Below are positions 53,546 to 61,718 of a stretch of 64,000 nucleotides of DNA, piece after piece. Every line of letters begins with the position of its first letter. Within the stretch, counting starts at the first letter, position 1. Origin of the DNA: Ollibium composti (GTDB lineage: Bacteria > Pseudomonadota > Alphaproteobacteria > Rhizobiales > Rhizobiaceae); contig NZ_SSNY01000003.1 in assembly GCF_004801285.1 (NCBI RefSeq), positions 1 through 64,000 on the forward strand, written 5' to 3'. The position numbers were made by a program, and so were the translations under genes. Under the pieces are notes generated by a model. It made no database searches. It was given only the letters and a program-made list of their open reading frames with translations, and was not told the origin of the DNA.

Positions 53546-53887
53546 ATGACCAGCGAAGTCATCGTCGTACGCATCTACATACACGAGGCCGAGCAGGGCC
53601 GCCGCACCAACCTCCAGCAGGAGATCCTGACTCTTCTGCACGATCAGCAACGGGTGCAGGGGGTTACCGTCTTCCGCGGCATCGCCGGCTTCGGCGCCAG
53701 CGGTGCGGTGCACGCGGCCGACCTGCTCAGGCTCACAGTCGACCTGCCGATCGTCATCGAGTTCTACGACAGGCCGGACGTCGCCCAAGCGGCCATGAAG
53801 CTGCTGCATGGACTGGTGCCGGACGGCCACGTCATTTGGTGGCGCGCCAATTGCAGCGACCTCTCGCAGGATCCGCCTGCGGCCTGA
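53546..53887 (+). CDS. DUF190 family protein
   Basis: 113 aa. DUF190 features: VRIYIHEAEQ, LLHDQQRVQGVTVFRGIAGF and LPIVIEFYDRPD, a small ferredoxin-like fold related to PII/CutA-like proteins. DUF190 genes often lie beside crcB, so a regulator or partner of the fluoride channel is likely but not shown. 10 bp after crcB. Confidence 0.88.
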   Translation: MTSEVIVVRIYIHEAEQGRRTNLQQEILTLLHDQQRVQGVTVFRGIAGFGASGAVHAADLLRLTVDLPIVIEFYDRPDVAQAAMKLLHGLVPDGHVIWWRANCSDLSQDPPAA

Positions 53888-53928
53888 CCGCCGTTTTCCA
53901 CTCTTCCCTCCAATCCTATGGACCATCC

Positions 53929-55227
53929 ATGAAGCACCAGATCGAAACCGTCAGCGCCCAGGAAATCCTCGATTCTCGCGGCAATCCCACCATCCATGTC
54001 ACCGTCAGCCTGACGAACGGCGTCATAGGACAGGCTGCCGTGCCGTCCGGCGCCTCGACGGGCGAGAACGAGGCCGTTGAGCTGCGCGACGGCGATAAGA
54101 ATCGCTTCGGCGGCAAGGGCGTTCTCAAGGCGATCGCCGCGGTCGAAGGAGAGATCGCCTCGGCCGTCGCCGGGCTGTCGGCGCTCGATCAGGCCGCGAT
54201 AGACGGCGCGATGATCGCGCTCGACGGCACGCCCAACAAGACCCGGCTCGGCGCGAACGCCATTCTCGGCGTGTCGATGGCGGCGGCCCGGGTGGCCGCT
54301 TCCTCGCTCGGCCTTCCCCTGTGGTCGTGGCTTGGCGGCTGCGGCGCGCGCCGCCTGCCCATGCCGATGATGAACGTCATCAACGGCGGCGCCCATGCCG
54401 ATAACGGCCTCGACATGCAGGAGTTCATGATCGTTCCCGTCGGCGCGTCGAGCTTTGCGGAAGCCGTCCGCTTCGCCAGCGAGACCTTCCATGCATTGAA
54501 GGCGCTGCTGCACGAACGGGGTCTCTCGGTTTCGGTCGGCGACGAGGGAGGCTTCGCGCCGCGCCTGTCCGGCAACGACCAGGCCTGCGAGGTCATCGTT
54601 GAGGCGATCGAAAAAGCCGGGTACGAGCCCGGCAAGGACATCGCCATCGCGCTCGATCCTGCGGCCAATTCGATGTGGCGCGACGGGCACTACGAATTGC
54701 GCGGCGCCAAAATGCTGACCAGCAACGACATGACGGCGCTCTACGGCCGCTGGATCGACCGCTTCCCGATCATCTCGATCGAGGACGGGCTGGCCGAGCA
54801 CGACTGGGAGGGCTTCGCCGCGCACACCGCGGCGCTAGGCGACCGCGTCCAGGTCGTCGGCGACGACCTTTACGTCACCAATGTCCAGTACATCGAGACC
54901 GGGATTCGGCGGAAGGCGACGAACGCGGTCCTCATCAAGCTCAACCAGATCGGCACGGTCACCGAGACGATCGCCGCCGTCGATGTCTGCCGTTCGGCGG
55001 GCTGGGGCTACGTCATCTCGCACCGCTCTGGCGAGACGGAGGACGCCTTCATCGCCGACTTCGCCGTCGCCATGGGCGGCGGCCAGATCAAGGCGGGAGC
55101 GCCCAGCCGCGGCGAACGGACCGCGAAGTACAACAGGCTGATGGCGATCGAGCGCGCCTTGGGCGACAGCGCGCTGTTCGCCAATCCTTTCGCCTCCCGG
55201 GGCAGCGGCGAGGCAAACAGCGGGTGA
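53929..55227 (+). CDS. eno: Enolase
   Basis: 432 aa, normal length. Starts MKHQIETVSAQEILDSRGNP; has NGGAHADNGLDMQEFMIVP, VGDEGGFAP, SIEDGLAEHDWEGF, VGDDLYVTN, LIKLNQIGTVTET and ISHRSGETED, which supply the Mg ligands and catalytic Glu/Lys. It converts 2-phosphoglycerate to phosphoenolpyruvate. Enolase is a classic fluoride target, inhibited with Mg and phosphate. This is probably a second, fluoride-inducible copy. Confidence 0.96.
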   Translation: MKHQIETVSAQEILDSRGNPTIHVTVSLTNGVIGQAAVPSGASTGENEAVELRDGDKNRFGGKGVLKAIAAVEGEIASAVAGLSALDQAAIDGAMIALDGTPNKTRLGANAILGVSMAAARVAASSLGLPLWSWLGGCGARRLPMPMMNVINGGAHADNGLDMQEFMIVPVGASSFAEAVRFASETFHALKALLHERGLSVSVGDEGGFAPRLSGNDQACEVIVEAIEKAGYEPGKDIAIALDPAANSMWRDGHYELRGAKMLTSNDMTALYGRWIDRFPIISIEDGLAEHDWEGFAAHTAALGDRVQVVGDDLYVTNVQYIETGIRRKATNAVLIKLNQIGTVTETIAAVDVCRSAGWGYVISHRSGETEDAFIADFAVAMGGGQIKAGAPSRGERTAKYNRLMAIERALGDSALFANPFASRGSGEANSG

Positions 55228-55883
55228 CCAGAGTTCCTGACAGCCGTGTCCTTGTCCTGCTCCGTCATGGCGAAAGCCAGGGAAACGCCAGGAACGTGTT
55301 CACCGGCTGGATGGATTTAGGGCTTACGCCAAAGGGCGAGAATGAAGCCCATGCCGTTGGCAGGAATTTCCGGCAGGAAGGCCTGTCGTTCAGGCACGTG
55401 TTCGTTTCGGCTCTTGGCCGGACCATGGAGACCGCTCGGTTGCTCGCGAGCGAACTGGAGCGCGTTCCAGATGACTTCTATGTCTCGGCGGCCCTGAACG
55501 AAAGGGACTACGGCCAGCTCGCGGGATTGAACAAGGACGAGGCGCGGCAGCGCTGGGGCGACGAGCAGGTACGGGTCTGGAGACGTTCCTACGCCACCGC
55601 CCCTCCCAGCGGAGAATCCCTGCGCGACGTCGTCGCCCGCGTTGTTCCGTACTATCTCCGGTCGATCCTTCCCCTGGTTCTGCGCGGCCAGGAGACGTTG
55701 GTCGTCAGCCACGGCAACGTTCTGCGCGCCTTGACGATGGCGATCGAAGGTTACGGACCCAACGAGATCGAGACGGTCGAATACGCGCCGGCGGAGGCCG
55801 TGGTCTACCGATTGCATGCCGACGCCACGATCGGCGGCGAAGAGCGCGTCGCTCCGCCTGTGATCGATGGGGCGAACCGATGA
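55224..55883 (+). CDS. gpmA: 2,3-bisphosphoglycerate-dependent phosphoglycerate mutase
   Basis: 219 aa. LRHGESQGNARNVFTGWMDL, LNERDYGQLAGLNKDEARQR and VVSHGNVLRAL match the GpmA family, with two catalytic His and Glu. It interconverts 3- and 2-phosphoglycerate, just before enolase. GTG start overlaps the eno stop (GTGA), so the two are co-translated. Confidence 0.92.
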   Translation: MTRVPDSRVLVLLRHGESQGNARNVFTGWMDLGLTPKGENEAHAVGRNFRQEGLSFRHVFVSALGRTMETARLLASELERVPDDFYVSAALNERDYGQLAGLNKDEARQRWGDEQVRVWRRSYATAPPSGESLRDVVARVVPYYLRSILPLVLRGQETLVVSHGNVLRALTMAIEGYGPNEIETVEYAPAEAVVYRLHADATIGGEERVAPPVIDGANR

Positions 55884-56950
55884 TCGCGCTCGCGTTCTGG
55901 ATCCTGCTGGCGACCGTACTCTGCATGACCTGCTCGCTCCTCGAGGCGACGTTGCTGAGCGTCCGCGTGCCGAAGCTGCTTGCGGCGGCGAAGAGAGGCG
56001 ATGGTGGCGCGGCGCGTCTCGCCGAGATCAAGCGCGGGCGCACAAGCGATGCCATCAGCGCCATCCTGACCATCAACACGCTGGCGGGCACGATCGGCGC
56101 GGGCTTTGCAGGTGTGCAAGCCGCACACCTGTTCGGCGACGCCGCCGTCGGCCTGGTTTCGGTGCTGCTGACGATCCTGCTCCTCGTTGTCTCCGAGATC
56201 ATTCCCAAGACGTTCGCCGCGACCCATGCGATGACGCTGGCCGGAGCGGTTGGGAACGCGCTGTTCTACCTTCTTAAGGTCATGGCGCCGGTCCTGTTCC
56301 TGACGCGGGCGATCACCAGCCGTCTTTCCGGCGGAGATGCGGAAAGCCTGACCCGAAAGGAACTGGCGGTGATCATCGCGTCCGCTCCGGACGAAGGCGC
56401 CATCTCGGGTTCCGAAGCGGAGCTGCTGTCAAGCATGGTCTATGCCCAGAACGTCACGCTCAGGGAGGTCAACACGGCGGCCGACTATGTCGTCATGATG
56501 GACGAGGCGGCGACCGTCGAGGAGTTCGTCGCCGCCGAAGAGGCTGCCTCTTTCAGCCGCATTCCACTCTATCGCGGAAGCCGAAGCGAAGTCGTTGGCT
56601 ACGTGATGCAGCGCGACGTCCTGCGGGCCGCGATCGACAAGAGCGCCGGTCATCGGAAGCTTTCGGAATTCCTGCGGCCGATGCCTCCTCTACGATCCGA
56701 TCTTAACATCCGTGCCGCCACGGACCGTCTCCTCCATGCGCGCGAATCCATGGGGGCTGTCGTGGACCGTCAGGACGGGTTTCTCGGCATCGTGACGATC
56801 GAAGACCTTCTCGAGGCGCTCACAGGCCTCGACATCACTGACGAACCCGATGACGTCGCGGCGCAGAGGGAGACGGCGGAAACGGTGCGCCGGAAACGTG
56901 TGGCCAGGCTTCGCAGGCGGACAGGTCGGTGGGTCGACACGGACCAGTAG
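55880..56950 (+). CDS. CNNM/CorC-like membrane protein with CBS domains
   Basis: 356 aa. DUF21 membrane domain (ATVLCMTCSLLEATLLSVRV and three further segments, EIIPKTFAATHAMTLAG) followed by two CBS domains and a short basic tail. Such proteins handle Mg or Co export or regulation. Since fluoride acts with Mg in enolase and PPase, Mg homeostasis is a plausible role. ATG overlaps gpmA (ATGA). Last gene of the crcB operon. Confidence 0.85.
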   Translation: MIALAFWILLATVLCMTCSLLEATLLSVRVPKLLAAAKRGDGGAARLAEIKRGRTSDAISAILTINTLAGTIGAGFAGVQAAHLFGDAAVGLVSVLLTILLLVVSEIIPKTFAATHAMTLAGAVGNALFYLLKVMAPVLFLTRAITSRLSGGDAESLTRKELAVIIASAPDEGAISGSEAELLSSMVYAQNVTLREVNTAADYVVMMDEAATVEEFVAAEEAASFSRIPLYRGSRSEVVGYVMQRDVLRAAIDKSAGHRKLSEFLRPMPPLRSDLNIRAATDRLLHARESMGAVVDRQDGFLGIVTIEDLLEALTGLDITDEPDDVAAQRETAETVRRKRVARLRRRTGRWVDTDQ

Positions 56951-57168
56951 TCCATTCGTCCTGGATTCTATCGACTATTGATGCGTCACGTATGGGCCTC
57001 GCGGCGGCATGGGGATGGACTTGGCCCCCGCCGATTTTAGCTCTCCGCGCCTACGTAGATCTGTGTGGCGAGTTGCCGTTGACATCATGTCCCTCCATGC
57101 CCACCGGGATAGACCAGCCGTCGAAAAGCGAGATGACACATATCATCGATATTGCACGAATTGTATGG

Positions 57169-57203
57169 TTGACATGTAACGACTGTAACATCATAAATTC
57201 GCC
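57169..57203 (+). promoter_or_regulatory. Candidate promoter of the chrB-like operon
   Basis: TTGACA at 57169, a 17-bp spacer and CATAAA at 57192. The predicted start site would be at or near the ATG (57204), suggesting a leaderless transcript. The upstream intergenic 56951-57168 shows no riboswitch. Confidence 0.4.
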
Positions 57204-57743
57204 ATGGCGAACACATGGATCCTCCTCACGTACAAGGTTCCCTCGGAACCCGCCGCCAAGCGCATCGCGCTTTGGCGCAAGCTGAAGGGTATGGGAGCCA
57301 TCTATCTCCAGAACGGCGTGTGCCTGCTGCCGAAGACGGACGACCATCTGCGTCGGCTGAAAATGCTGGAAAACGACGCCGTCGAGATGGGCGGCGAGGC
57401 TGTTCTCCTTGAGACGGGGCCACTTGATCGGGCGCAGGAGGAAAAAGTCGTCTCCCGCTTCAAGGCAGATCGTGACGAGCAATACCGCGAATTTCTGGCC
57501 AGGTGCGCGGACTTTGAAGCCGAGATCGCAAGGGAGACGGCCGACGAGCATTTCACCTATGCGGAGCTGGAAGAAAACGACGTCGATCTGAAGAAGCTTC
57601 AAGGCTGGCTCGACAAGATCAGCAAGCTTGATTTCTACGGCGCCACACTCGCTGCCGAAGCCGCCGAGCGCCTGAATGGCTGCGAGACCCTGCTCGACGC
57701 CTACGCCAAGCGTGTCTTCGACGCCCATGACGAAAACAACTGA
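57204..57743 (+). CDS. ChrB N-terminal-domain protein
   Basis: 179 aa. WILLTYKVPSEPAAKRIALW and then RKLKGMGAIYLQNGVCLLPK match the N-terminal domain of ChrB, a regulator of chromate resistance; the C-terminal domain is missing. Rich in Glu/Asp toward the end. It probably binds DNA or partners. First gene of a four-gene operon. Confidence 0.8.
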   Translation: MANTWILLTYKVPSEPAAKRIALWRKLKGMGAIYLQNGVCLLPKTDDHLRRLKMLENDAVEMGGEAVLLETGPLDRAQEEKVVSRFKADRDEQYREFLARCADFEAEIARETADEHFTYAELEENDVDLKKLQGWLDKISKLDFYGATLAAEAAERLNGCETLLDAYAKRVFDAHDENN

Positions 57744-57758
57744 CAGGCGCGCGCTTCC

Positions 57759-58568
57759 ATGACGCTGACCATTCTGACTTGGAATACGCTCTTCGGCGGC
57801 CGGGACGGCGCGGACGACCGACGCGCGCAAACGCAAATCAAGGTGATCTCGCGGATCAAGCCAGATGTCTTCCTAATGCAGGAAGCCAAAGGGTTCGACG
57901 CCGCGGGGGGAGCGTTGCTGCACGCGTTGGAAGCCCAGATCGGGATGCGCGGCTTTCTGGCCATCGCGCCGCGCACCGGGCAGAACTTGGCGATCTTCAT
58001 CCGCGAGCCGCTGCGACCGCTCGCCTTCGAGGCGGACGGCGCAAATTTCCATCACGCCTTGGCGACTCTCAAGGTCGCGCTGCCCGGCTCGCATAGGCCG
58101 CTGACGCTCATCGGCGCGCATCTGTGCCCATACGGCCCGTCTGTTCGCTGTCGTGAGGCGGCCTATCTCGCCGTTCAAGCTGCTCCTGGCTCGTCTGCAC
58201 TGCTGGCGGGCGATTTCAATTCGGCCTCGCCACACGACCCCGAACCGGAGGGCTTCGATGTGCTGCCTTCTCACCATCGCGCCCGTTACGTCGCCGACGA
58301 TCTCAAAGGAGCCGACAGAGGCGTGCTCGCTCATCTGGAAGCGGCCGGGTGGGTCGATATCGGCCATGCGCTCGACAAGGCGATTACGCCGACCGTGCCA
58401 ACGGCCGCTTTCACCGGCACCGAGTTCGCAAAGATGCGCTGCGACTATCTGCTCGCGACTGCAGCGCTCGCAGTCGGTGCGAAACGCTATGAAGTGATCC
58501 GCAACCCTGAAACGGACGCCGCATCCGATCACTATCCGGTTGTCGCCACGCTCGAGGTTCCGGCATGA
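57759..58568 (+). CDS. Endonuclease/exonuclease/phosphatase-fold protein
   Basis: 269 aa. EEP-fold motifs: LTWNTLFGG, IKPDVFLMQEA, IGAHLCPYGPSVR, LLAGDFNSASPHD and the C-terminal SDHYPVVATL, giving the Asp/Asn/His active site of Mg-dependent phosphodiesterases. Cytoplasmic. It could be a nuclease or phosphatase. Overlaps a small ORF by 4 bp. Confidence 0.85.
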   Translation: MTLTILTWNTLFGGRDGADDRRAQTQIKVISRIKPDVFLMQEAKGFDAAGGALLHALEAQIGMRGFLAIAPRTGQNLAIFIREPLRPLAFEADGANFHHALATLKVALPGSHRPLTLIGAHLCPYGPSVRCREAAYLAVQAAPGSSALLAGDFNSASPHDPEPEGFDVLPSHHRARYVADDLKGADRGVLAHLEAAGWVDIGHALDKAITPTVPTAAFTGTEFAKMRCDYLLATAALAVGAKRYEVIRNPETDAASDHYPVVATLEVPA

Positions 58569-58738
58569 ACAGGGGAGCCTTACCATGTGACTGCCACCGC
58601 TGGTCGATTGAGTCGGCCGAGAACGGCGCCGGACATATTGTGGATAGGAAATATCCGGTGGCGACGCCACGCCCCCTGATGCCTCCTGAGTATGCCGATG
58701 CCAGGCCCCAGCGCTACAACCTGGGGAAGAATCCATGA
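58565..58738 (+). CDS. 57-aa ORF joining the EEP and CDF genes
   Basis: ATG overlaps the EEP stop (ATGA) and its TGA overlaps the next ATG (ATGA), so it is translated in the middle of the operon. Begins MNRGALPCDCHRWSIESAEN; the CDC pair and Pro-rich end are its only features. Too short to classify. Confidence 0.55.
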   Translation: MNRGALPCDCHRWSIESAENGAGHIVDRKYPVATPRPLMPPEYADARPQRYNLGKNP

Positions 58739-59328
58739 CCATAGAGATTGCTGGCCTGCGCCGCACCGTTCTGATCGTGGCGCTTCTCAACCTTGGCTAT
58801 TTCGGGATCGAATTCGCGGTGGCGCTGACCATCGGCTCCGTCTCGCTGTTGGCTGACAGCGCCGACTTCTTCGAGGACGCCGCAGTTAATTTCCTGATCG
58901 TTGCCGCATTGGGGTGGAGCGTCGCGCGGCGGGCACAGGTGGGTATGCTGCTATCAGCCATCCTGCTCGCACCAGCGCTCGCCTTCCTGTGGACGCTCTG
59001 GCATAAATTCAACGCCCCGGTCCCGCCCGAGGCCATTCCGCTTACCGTCACGGGCCTTGGCGCTCTGGCAATCAACCTTGTCTCGGCGTTCCTGATCGCG
59101 AGCTATCGGCACCATGGAGGAAGCCTCGCGAAAGCGGCCTTCCTTTCGGCGCGCAACGACGCCCTCGCCAATGTGGCGATTATTGCAGCTGGCGTCATCA
59201 CGCTTTACTGGCGCTCCGTCTGGCCGGACGTGATCGTAGGCTTTGGCGTCGCCATCATGAACCTCGACGCGGCTCGCGCTGTTTGGACTGCGGCACGCGA
59301 GGAGCATCGGCTGTCCAGGGCTCAATGA
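58735..59328 (+). CDS. CDF-like cation transporter (short)
   Basis: 197 aa. Cation diffusion facilitator motifs SVSLLADSADFFEDAAVNFL and ARNDALANVAIIAAGVITLY, with the D/D metal site. The two halves hold about six helices; no cytoplasmic domain follows. It would export divalent metal. Final gene of the chrB-like operon, making metal stress a likely theme. Confidence 0.8.
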   Translation: MTIEIAGLRRTVLIVALLNLGYFGIEFAVALTIGSVSLLADSADFFEDAAVNFLIVAALGWSVARRAQVGMLLSAILLAPALAFLWTLWHKFNAPVPPEAIPLTVTGLGALAINLVSAFLIASYRHHGGSLAKAAFLSARNDALANVAIIAAGVITLYWRSVWPDVIVGFGVAIMNLDAARAVWTAAREEHRLSRAQ

Positions 59329-60072
59329 AGCATGGTCGATGGGATATGAAGTTGTCGTTTGCACCTCGGTCGGGGCATTCCCTTTTCCTGGGCGGGTGAT
59401 CAAGATACCGACGAGCATGTTCGGCCTCGGAGGTTCGCTGCCGGGTCTGGCAGTTCTCGTCCAGAATGTAGGAGCATGTCCCGGCTCCAGCGGAGATGGC
59501 AGGAGATGAGACGAAGCCCCTGTCCGCCGCACGCCGATAACCGGAATTTCGGTTATCGGCGTGAAGCCGTTCGCTGCCTTCGAAGCGCAGCGCCCATGGA
59601 GCCTTTCGGCATGCGAGTGAAGTCCCGCTCGCTTTCCGCAAACAGGGTTGCGCCCGTGCCGCGCGCTTCCACCACGCCCGCCAGCCGCCGCGCCGCCGAA
59701 GAAATGGCGATGCCGATCCCATTCCCACAAGCAGCATTCGCGCCATGCCAGCGACGCTTTCCATTTGCGGAAAGCCTCGTGCTGCACCTCTTCGTAAGCT
59801 TGGTCTGCCCGTCAAACCGTGCTGGGGCGACGGGTTCTGCGGTGCAGTCCCTCTCGAACCCCGGGCATGTCGGCGGACTAAATTGAACTGGAAGAGTCCG
59901 GCCGCGTTGTGGGGGCTGAGAATAACAACCGCCGGAACCTCGACGAGAGATCGATCTGATCGCCGCCGTTCAAGCGAAACGGCCACCAGTTTGAGGTGAC
60001 GGACGTCTCACGAGGCCATTGACGTCCGCGTACTGGCGCCCGACCCTGAAGCGTCAATGTGGGGTGAAAGTC
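59329..60072. other. Gene-poor region with a perfect inverted repeat
   Basis: No convincing gene. At 59531-59562 is a 13-bp inverted repeat, ACGCCGATAACCG and its complement, around GAATTT. It may be an operator or a recombination site. The frames covering this region have composition like shadows. Confidence 0.45.
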
Positions 60073-60444
60073 ATGAATACCTATGTACAGGCCGCCGTCG
60101 TGTTCAAGCAGAGCGAGGACAAGGAGTTGGCGGTCCTTTCCGGGCTGGCGAAAATGGGAAGCATCAGGGCACTCGATCACTCTATCCGTAACCGCTTCGC
60201 CTATCTGGAAACGTCGGCCTCGGAGGAGGTGAGGAAAGAGTTCGTCCACTGGCGAGAAGTCGCGCGAAAGGGAATGGCTATCGAAGCCGAATGGGGTCCC
60301 GGCGCACTGTTGGATCTCTCACATCCAGTATATGTGGAATTGCGGGAGAAGGGGCTAATGAACCCCCGCCATGTCCGCAATGCCGAGACTTATGCGTCAG
60401 CTCAGCAATCCGTTTCCTCGTCGTCACTCTCTCCGACCTCATGA
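60073..60444 (+). CDS. Hypothetical protein
   Basis: 123 aa, starting MNTYVQAAVVFKQSEDKELA. Helical, charged, soluble, ending in a Ser-rich tail. Not recognised. Convergent with the next gene and overlapping it by about 43 bp. Confidence 0.5.
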   Translation: MNTYVQAAVVFKQSEDKELAVLSGLAKMGSIRALDHSIRNRFAYLETSASEEVRKEFVHWREVARKGMAIEAEWGPGALLDLSHPVYVELREKGLMNPRHVRNAETYASAQQSVSSSSLSPTS

Positions 60445-60656
60445 AGAATCGATCGGGCTCTGGCTTGGTCGGTTCCATAGTAATACTGCTTTCGGTGTTC
60501 TCCTTCGTCGGAGGCAACCAGCCATATTCCATCTTCCACGTTGGGGTCCCCGCGGTCGTTTAGTGTCGCTACTAGATACAGGTGAACGGAATTAACTGCC
60601 TCCTGGAAGATTTCAACGTCATCGGCAACGTCAACAACAACATCGTCGTCCGGCAT
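60402..60656 (-). CDS. Small acidic hypothetical protein
   Basis: 84 aa, strongly acidic (DDDVVVDVADDVEIFQEAVN), starting at ATG 60656 with GGAG upstream. No family recognised. The acidic surface could mimic DNA, but nothing supports that here. Confidence 0.45.
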   Translation of the reverse strand: MPDDDVVVDVADDVEIFQEAVNSVHLYLVATLNDRGDPNVEDGIWLVASDEGEHRKQYYYGTDQARARSILHEVGESDDEETDC

Positions 60657-61032
60657 AGGATGCTCCATCAAAGGCTCTTACGCCGACGCCCTAAACATGA
60701 ATCCTTTAGATCCTGTTAGGCGGCATGCCGTGAAGGCGTCTTCCCGCCGTCGACAAAGACCCGAAAGCGCTGTCTGCCTGAATGATTGTTGGATAGCTGT
60801 GAATTGACATTATCGAGACAGCGTCATCTGAAGGGTTGCCTCACCTAATAAAGCGTAGACCCGGCACCTCACTCACGTTGGATGCCTGTCATCTGCCCGA
60901 AACAATTGATGCGCTCTGCCATTCATTCGAAAACCCTATTGACGCCGAAGTTGATGTTCTCTATTCGTTCCACCAATGAAAACCGCGCACCTCATACGCT
61001 GACCGTTCCGCGCCCGAATCCGCCGGGCATGT
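60657..61032. other. Intergenic region, nothing recognised
   Basis: No gene, repeat or riboswitch found. A TTGACA at 60803 without a good -10 partner is the only promoter-like element. Confidence 0.4.
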
Positions 61033-61668
61033 TTGAACGCGTCCGTAGGTGCTTCCGTGTCTCTTCTCGAATCTCAAGCGAATGACATCCTGGCCGTTGT
61101 GCGCTCCCGCGCACAGGCGAACTCATTCTTGCCTAAGGGCACTGTCCGTTGCCAAGGACCGCCGGCGTTCCGGACGCAGTTGGCCAGGGACCTCGGTTGC
61201 CTTCTCGATGTCGACGACGAAGTCGATGCATGGTCGTGCCTGCCGGCCTCGCTAGGCGCTGGCGACAGCACGCATGTTCCCGATTTCCTTGTCCGGCGCG
61301 GTGACAGGCATTCATTGGTCGACGCCGGAACGCGCCCGGGTCACGCATGGCTCGAAGATGCCGCTCGCGAGTGCGGCTGTGGGTACGAGACCGTGACGTC
61401 CGTATCCATCCGTTCGGGTGCGCGCCTCGCCAACGCCCGTGACCTGCTGAGATACTCGAACTGGCAATGTCCTTTAGGCGACCGCGTCCGTCTGCTTGCT
61501 GCTCTCGACGAGGTCGGCTCAATGACGGTTGCCGAGTGTCTCCCCGCTTTCCGCGAGACGGCCGCTATAGCTGGGCTGTCGTCGCTGGTCTTGCATCGCT
61601 TCGTCACGGTGAATCTCGACGAGGCGAGGATTGGACCGGAAACCATGGTCAGGCGCTGCTGCGCCTGA
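61033..61668 (+). CDS. TnsA-like-fold protein, possibly inactive
   Basis: 211 aa from TTG 61033, or 203 from GTG 61057. The middle HVPDFLVRRGDRHSLVDAG resembles the TnsA-type nuclease core PDF-x-V ... V-x-VK, but the final Lys is replaced (VDAG). The C-terminal part (DEVGSMTVAECLPAFRETAA then SSLVLHRFVTVNLDEARIG) resembles the TnsA winged helix. It precedes an FtsH-like gene by 50 bp. The assignment rests on motif likeness only. Confidence 0.5.
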   Translation: MNASVGASVSLLESQANDILAVVRSRAQANSFLPKGTVRCQGPPAFRTQLARDLGCLLDVDDEVDAWSCLPASLGAGDSTHVPDFLVRRGDRHSLVDAGTRPGHAWLEDAARECGCGYETVTSVSIRSGARLANARDLLRYSNWQCPLGDRVRLLAALDEVGSMTVAECLPAFRETAAIAGLSSLVLHRFVTVNLDEARIGPETMVRRCCA

Positions 61669-61718
61669 GATCGCTGCCGCCGCATCAGGCAGGCTCAATT
61701 CTCGATACGGACGACACT

